64,000 nt of DNA from an uncultured Victivallales bacterium (GTDB lineage: Bacteria; Verrucomicrobiota; Lentisphaeria; Victivallales; UBA1829). This document shows, in pieces, positions 62,951 to 64,000 of this stretch; position 1 is the first letter of the stretch, and each line of letters opens with the position of its first letter. The notes below the pieces were generated by a model. That model saw nothing but the letters and a program-made list of their open reading frames with translations. It searched no databases and had not been told where the DNA came from. The DNA lies in contig CAKUJH010000002.1 of the NCBI GenBank assembly GCA_934661375.1, positions 1-64,000 on the forward strand, in the 5' to 3' direction. Made by a program: the position numbers and the translations under genes.

Positions 62951-63970
62951 TTATTCCGCCGAATGAATTGTGAAAATGCGGCCGGGAACATCCTTCCAGC
63001 CGGGAACAAGTCCGGGCTCGAAACGGATTCCGCCCGCAGCGGCGAGGGTTTCGAGCATGCGATAGGCTGTGACGGCGCGGTACTCCAGACTTCTGTGTCC
63101 GAAGAGCGGACTGACTGCGATGTCGCAGAGTTTGCCCAGAGTCAGTCCCGGATTTTCTTTGATCGCTGCCCGGAAAGCGGGCAGTGCCTTTTCGGGAATG
63201 CGCGTGTCGATGGGCGGGTAATTTTCGGTCAAACGCTCGCGGCGGAACTCACCATCCGCAGTGACGAAGCCTACTGAGTTGCCGGGGATCTCCATTGCAT
63301 AACCGGGTACGCCGAGCGAAGTTACCGAAAGCCAGACGGAATGTTCCTCGAAGTTGCAGACCACATGCTGGTTCACATTGACGAACCCGATGAACCCGGG
63401 GCGGTCGCGGAAGAGGAAGATCGTGGCCGATTCCTCCGGCAGGGAACCACATACCGTTTTCATCGCCGCCACCGGGTCGCCGTGCGCAAGATAATGCTCC
63501 TCCACCGCATTGACCACGATGTCGGACATGCTGGCGCGGGTTCCATCCGTCAGCGCGAAACTGCGTGCCGCCTCTTCGGGGATGGCGCTGCGGCATTTGC
63601 GTCCGCGGGCCAACATGGAGTTTCCGCAGACAGTGAACTTTTCGACGTTGTCCTTGAATATTCCGGTCGACCCCTGCGAGACCAGCGCCACGACGCCGTC
63701 AGCACCCACGAAGGGATGAGCACGGTTGGCGTCGCCGCCCGAAGCGGTACGGCTGTGGATCAATCCCGCGCAGCCGGGAAAGTCATCAAGATGGTATTTC
63801 TGCTGCCACACCTCGGTACAGCCGACGCACTTTTCCCAATGCAGGCCGTTTTCGTCCATTGTGACCAGACCGGTGTAATACCCGCCCCAGATACCCTCAA
63901 TTTTCCGCAGAGACTCCCATAGCAGCGGCGCCGCCGACTGGTTTCCCGCATACGCACTCCATACACACAT
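62951..63970 (-). CDS. Class II glutamine amidotransferase-fold (Ntn) protein
   Basis: A 339-residue protein whose N-terminus, M-C-V-W-S-A-Y-A-G, would expose Cys2 as nucleophile after methionine removal, as in GlmS/PurF-type glutaminases. Further family-like motifs are GLVTMDENGLHWEK, IHSRTASGGD (the HxR-T element) and NRAHPFVGADGVVALVSQGS (the NAHPF element). No sugar-isomerase or phosphoribosyl domain follows; the rest (FIGFVNVNQHVVCNFEEHSV...) continues the Ntn sandwich, so it may be a stand-alone amidase or acylase. The ATG at 63970 is chosen because AAGGAG lies 9 bases upstream and it puts Cys at position 2; an ATG at 63976 is nearer that site. It heads the cluster with the GH99-like gene. 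Confidence 0.8.
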   Translation of the reverse strand: MCVWSAYAGNQSAAPLLWESLRKIEGIWGGYYTGLVTMDENGLHWEKCVGCTEVWQQKYHLDDFPGCAGLIHSRTASGGDANRAHPFVGADGVVALVSQGSTGIFKDNVEKFTVCGNSMLARGRKCRSAIPEEAARSFALTDGTRASMSDIVVNAVEEHYLAHGDPVAAMKTVCGSLPEESATIFLFRDRPGFIGFVNVNQHVVCNFEEHSVWLSVTSLGVPGYAMEIPGNSVGFVTADGEFRRERLTENYPPIDTRIPEKALPAFRAAIKENPGLTLGKLCDIAVSPLFGHRSLEYRAVTAYRMLETLAAAGGIRFEPGLVPGWKDVPGRIFTIHSAE

Positions 63971-64000
63971 CTCCATTATCTCCTTAAATTATGTCCGATC

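Noticed and set aside
1..64000. tRNA, rRNA and CRISPR arrays
   Set aside because: I looked for T-loop motifs (GGTTCGAAT-type), rRNA signatures and regularly spaced repeats and saw none. A dedicated tRNA or ncRNA search could still find something I missed.

Overview
The window looks like a chromosomal segment of a Lentisphaerota (Victivallis-like) bacterium. This is inferred from gene content, not from any marker gene. Supporting signs are pseudopilins with an FTLIELLVVIAIIAILA-type leader and an H-X9/10-DG tail, large secreted glycoside-hydrolase-like proteins paired with AraC or LacI regulators, a split of sugar/esterase genes among housekeeping genes, and DxxHxxN-type LPS-kinase and PlsY/GpsA genes that suit a Gram-negative envelope. 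I saw no rRNA, tRNA or CRISPR array.

Layout. 1-4.6 kb: end of a pseudopilin gene, a secreted glycosidase-like protein and an AraC regulator. 4.8-10.3 kb (minus): a LacI-led operon with an M24 'pita-bread' enzyme and an amidohydrolase, then a second LacI gene and an MFS transporter. 10.5-14.9 kb: M50 protease, xseA, an ornithine decarboxylase-like enzyme (minus) and a WaaP/Kdo-kinase-like protein. 15.0-19.9 kb: a type ISP (single-polypeptide) restriction-modification enzyme split in two by a one-base deletion in a T-run and bounded by identical 15-bp direct repeats, so it looks like an acquired element. 20.0-27.0 kb: a plus-strand housekeeping run of DEAD-box helicase, SpoU methyltransferase, NAD kinase, coaB, proB, miaB, dut and a chagasin-like lipoprotein. 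27.0-35.3 kb (minus): an FG-GAP/VCBS fragment, a bifunctional methionine-synthase/MTHFR fusion, two tandem esterases, galK, a PpiD/SurA-like chaperone and cysS. 35.4-46.2 kb: rdgB with a secreted protein, a Nif3 protein with a membrane HExxH protein, a YfgM-like protein, an rRNA/tRNA methyltransferase, a kinase with degraded motifs plus LRRs, gpsA/plsY and a second, intact M24 peptidase.

46.2-64 kb is the accessory carbohydrate part: an unknown protein (minus), then lacZ flanked by two copies of a 717-bp repeat. The upstream copy is a truncated form of the large LamG/CBM9 glycosidase-like gene downstream. A second pseudopilin/AraC pair in divergent orientation follows. Next comes a scrambled kilobase with a recombinase-tail-like fragment and a 12-bp tandem repeat. 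Last is a minus-strand cluster of a glutaminase-fold protein, a GH99-like protein with LamG, and a chimeric gene joining the N-terminal part of a sodium:solute symporter to a piece of a ceramidase-like protein.

Regulation seen in the sequence: several sigma70-like promoters of the form TTGnnn-N16/17-TATANT, a perfect LacI-type palindrome just downstream of the -10 of the LacI/M24/amidohydrolase operon, and many hairpin terminators, several of them between convergent genes. The best candidates for something new are the repeat-bounded, frame-broken type ISP element, the lacZ-flanking duplication, the metal-ligand-less M24 enzyme with its amidohydrolase, the chimeric symporter/ceramidase gene, and the repeated pseudopilin + AraC + glycosidase modules.
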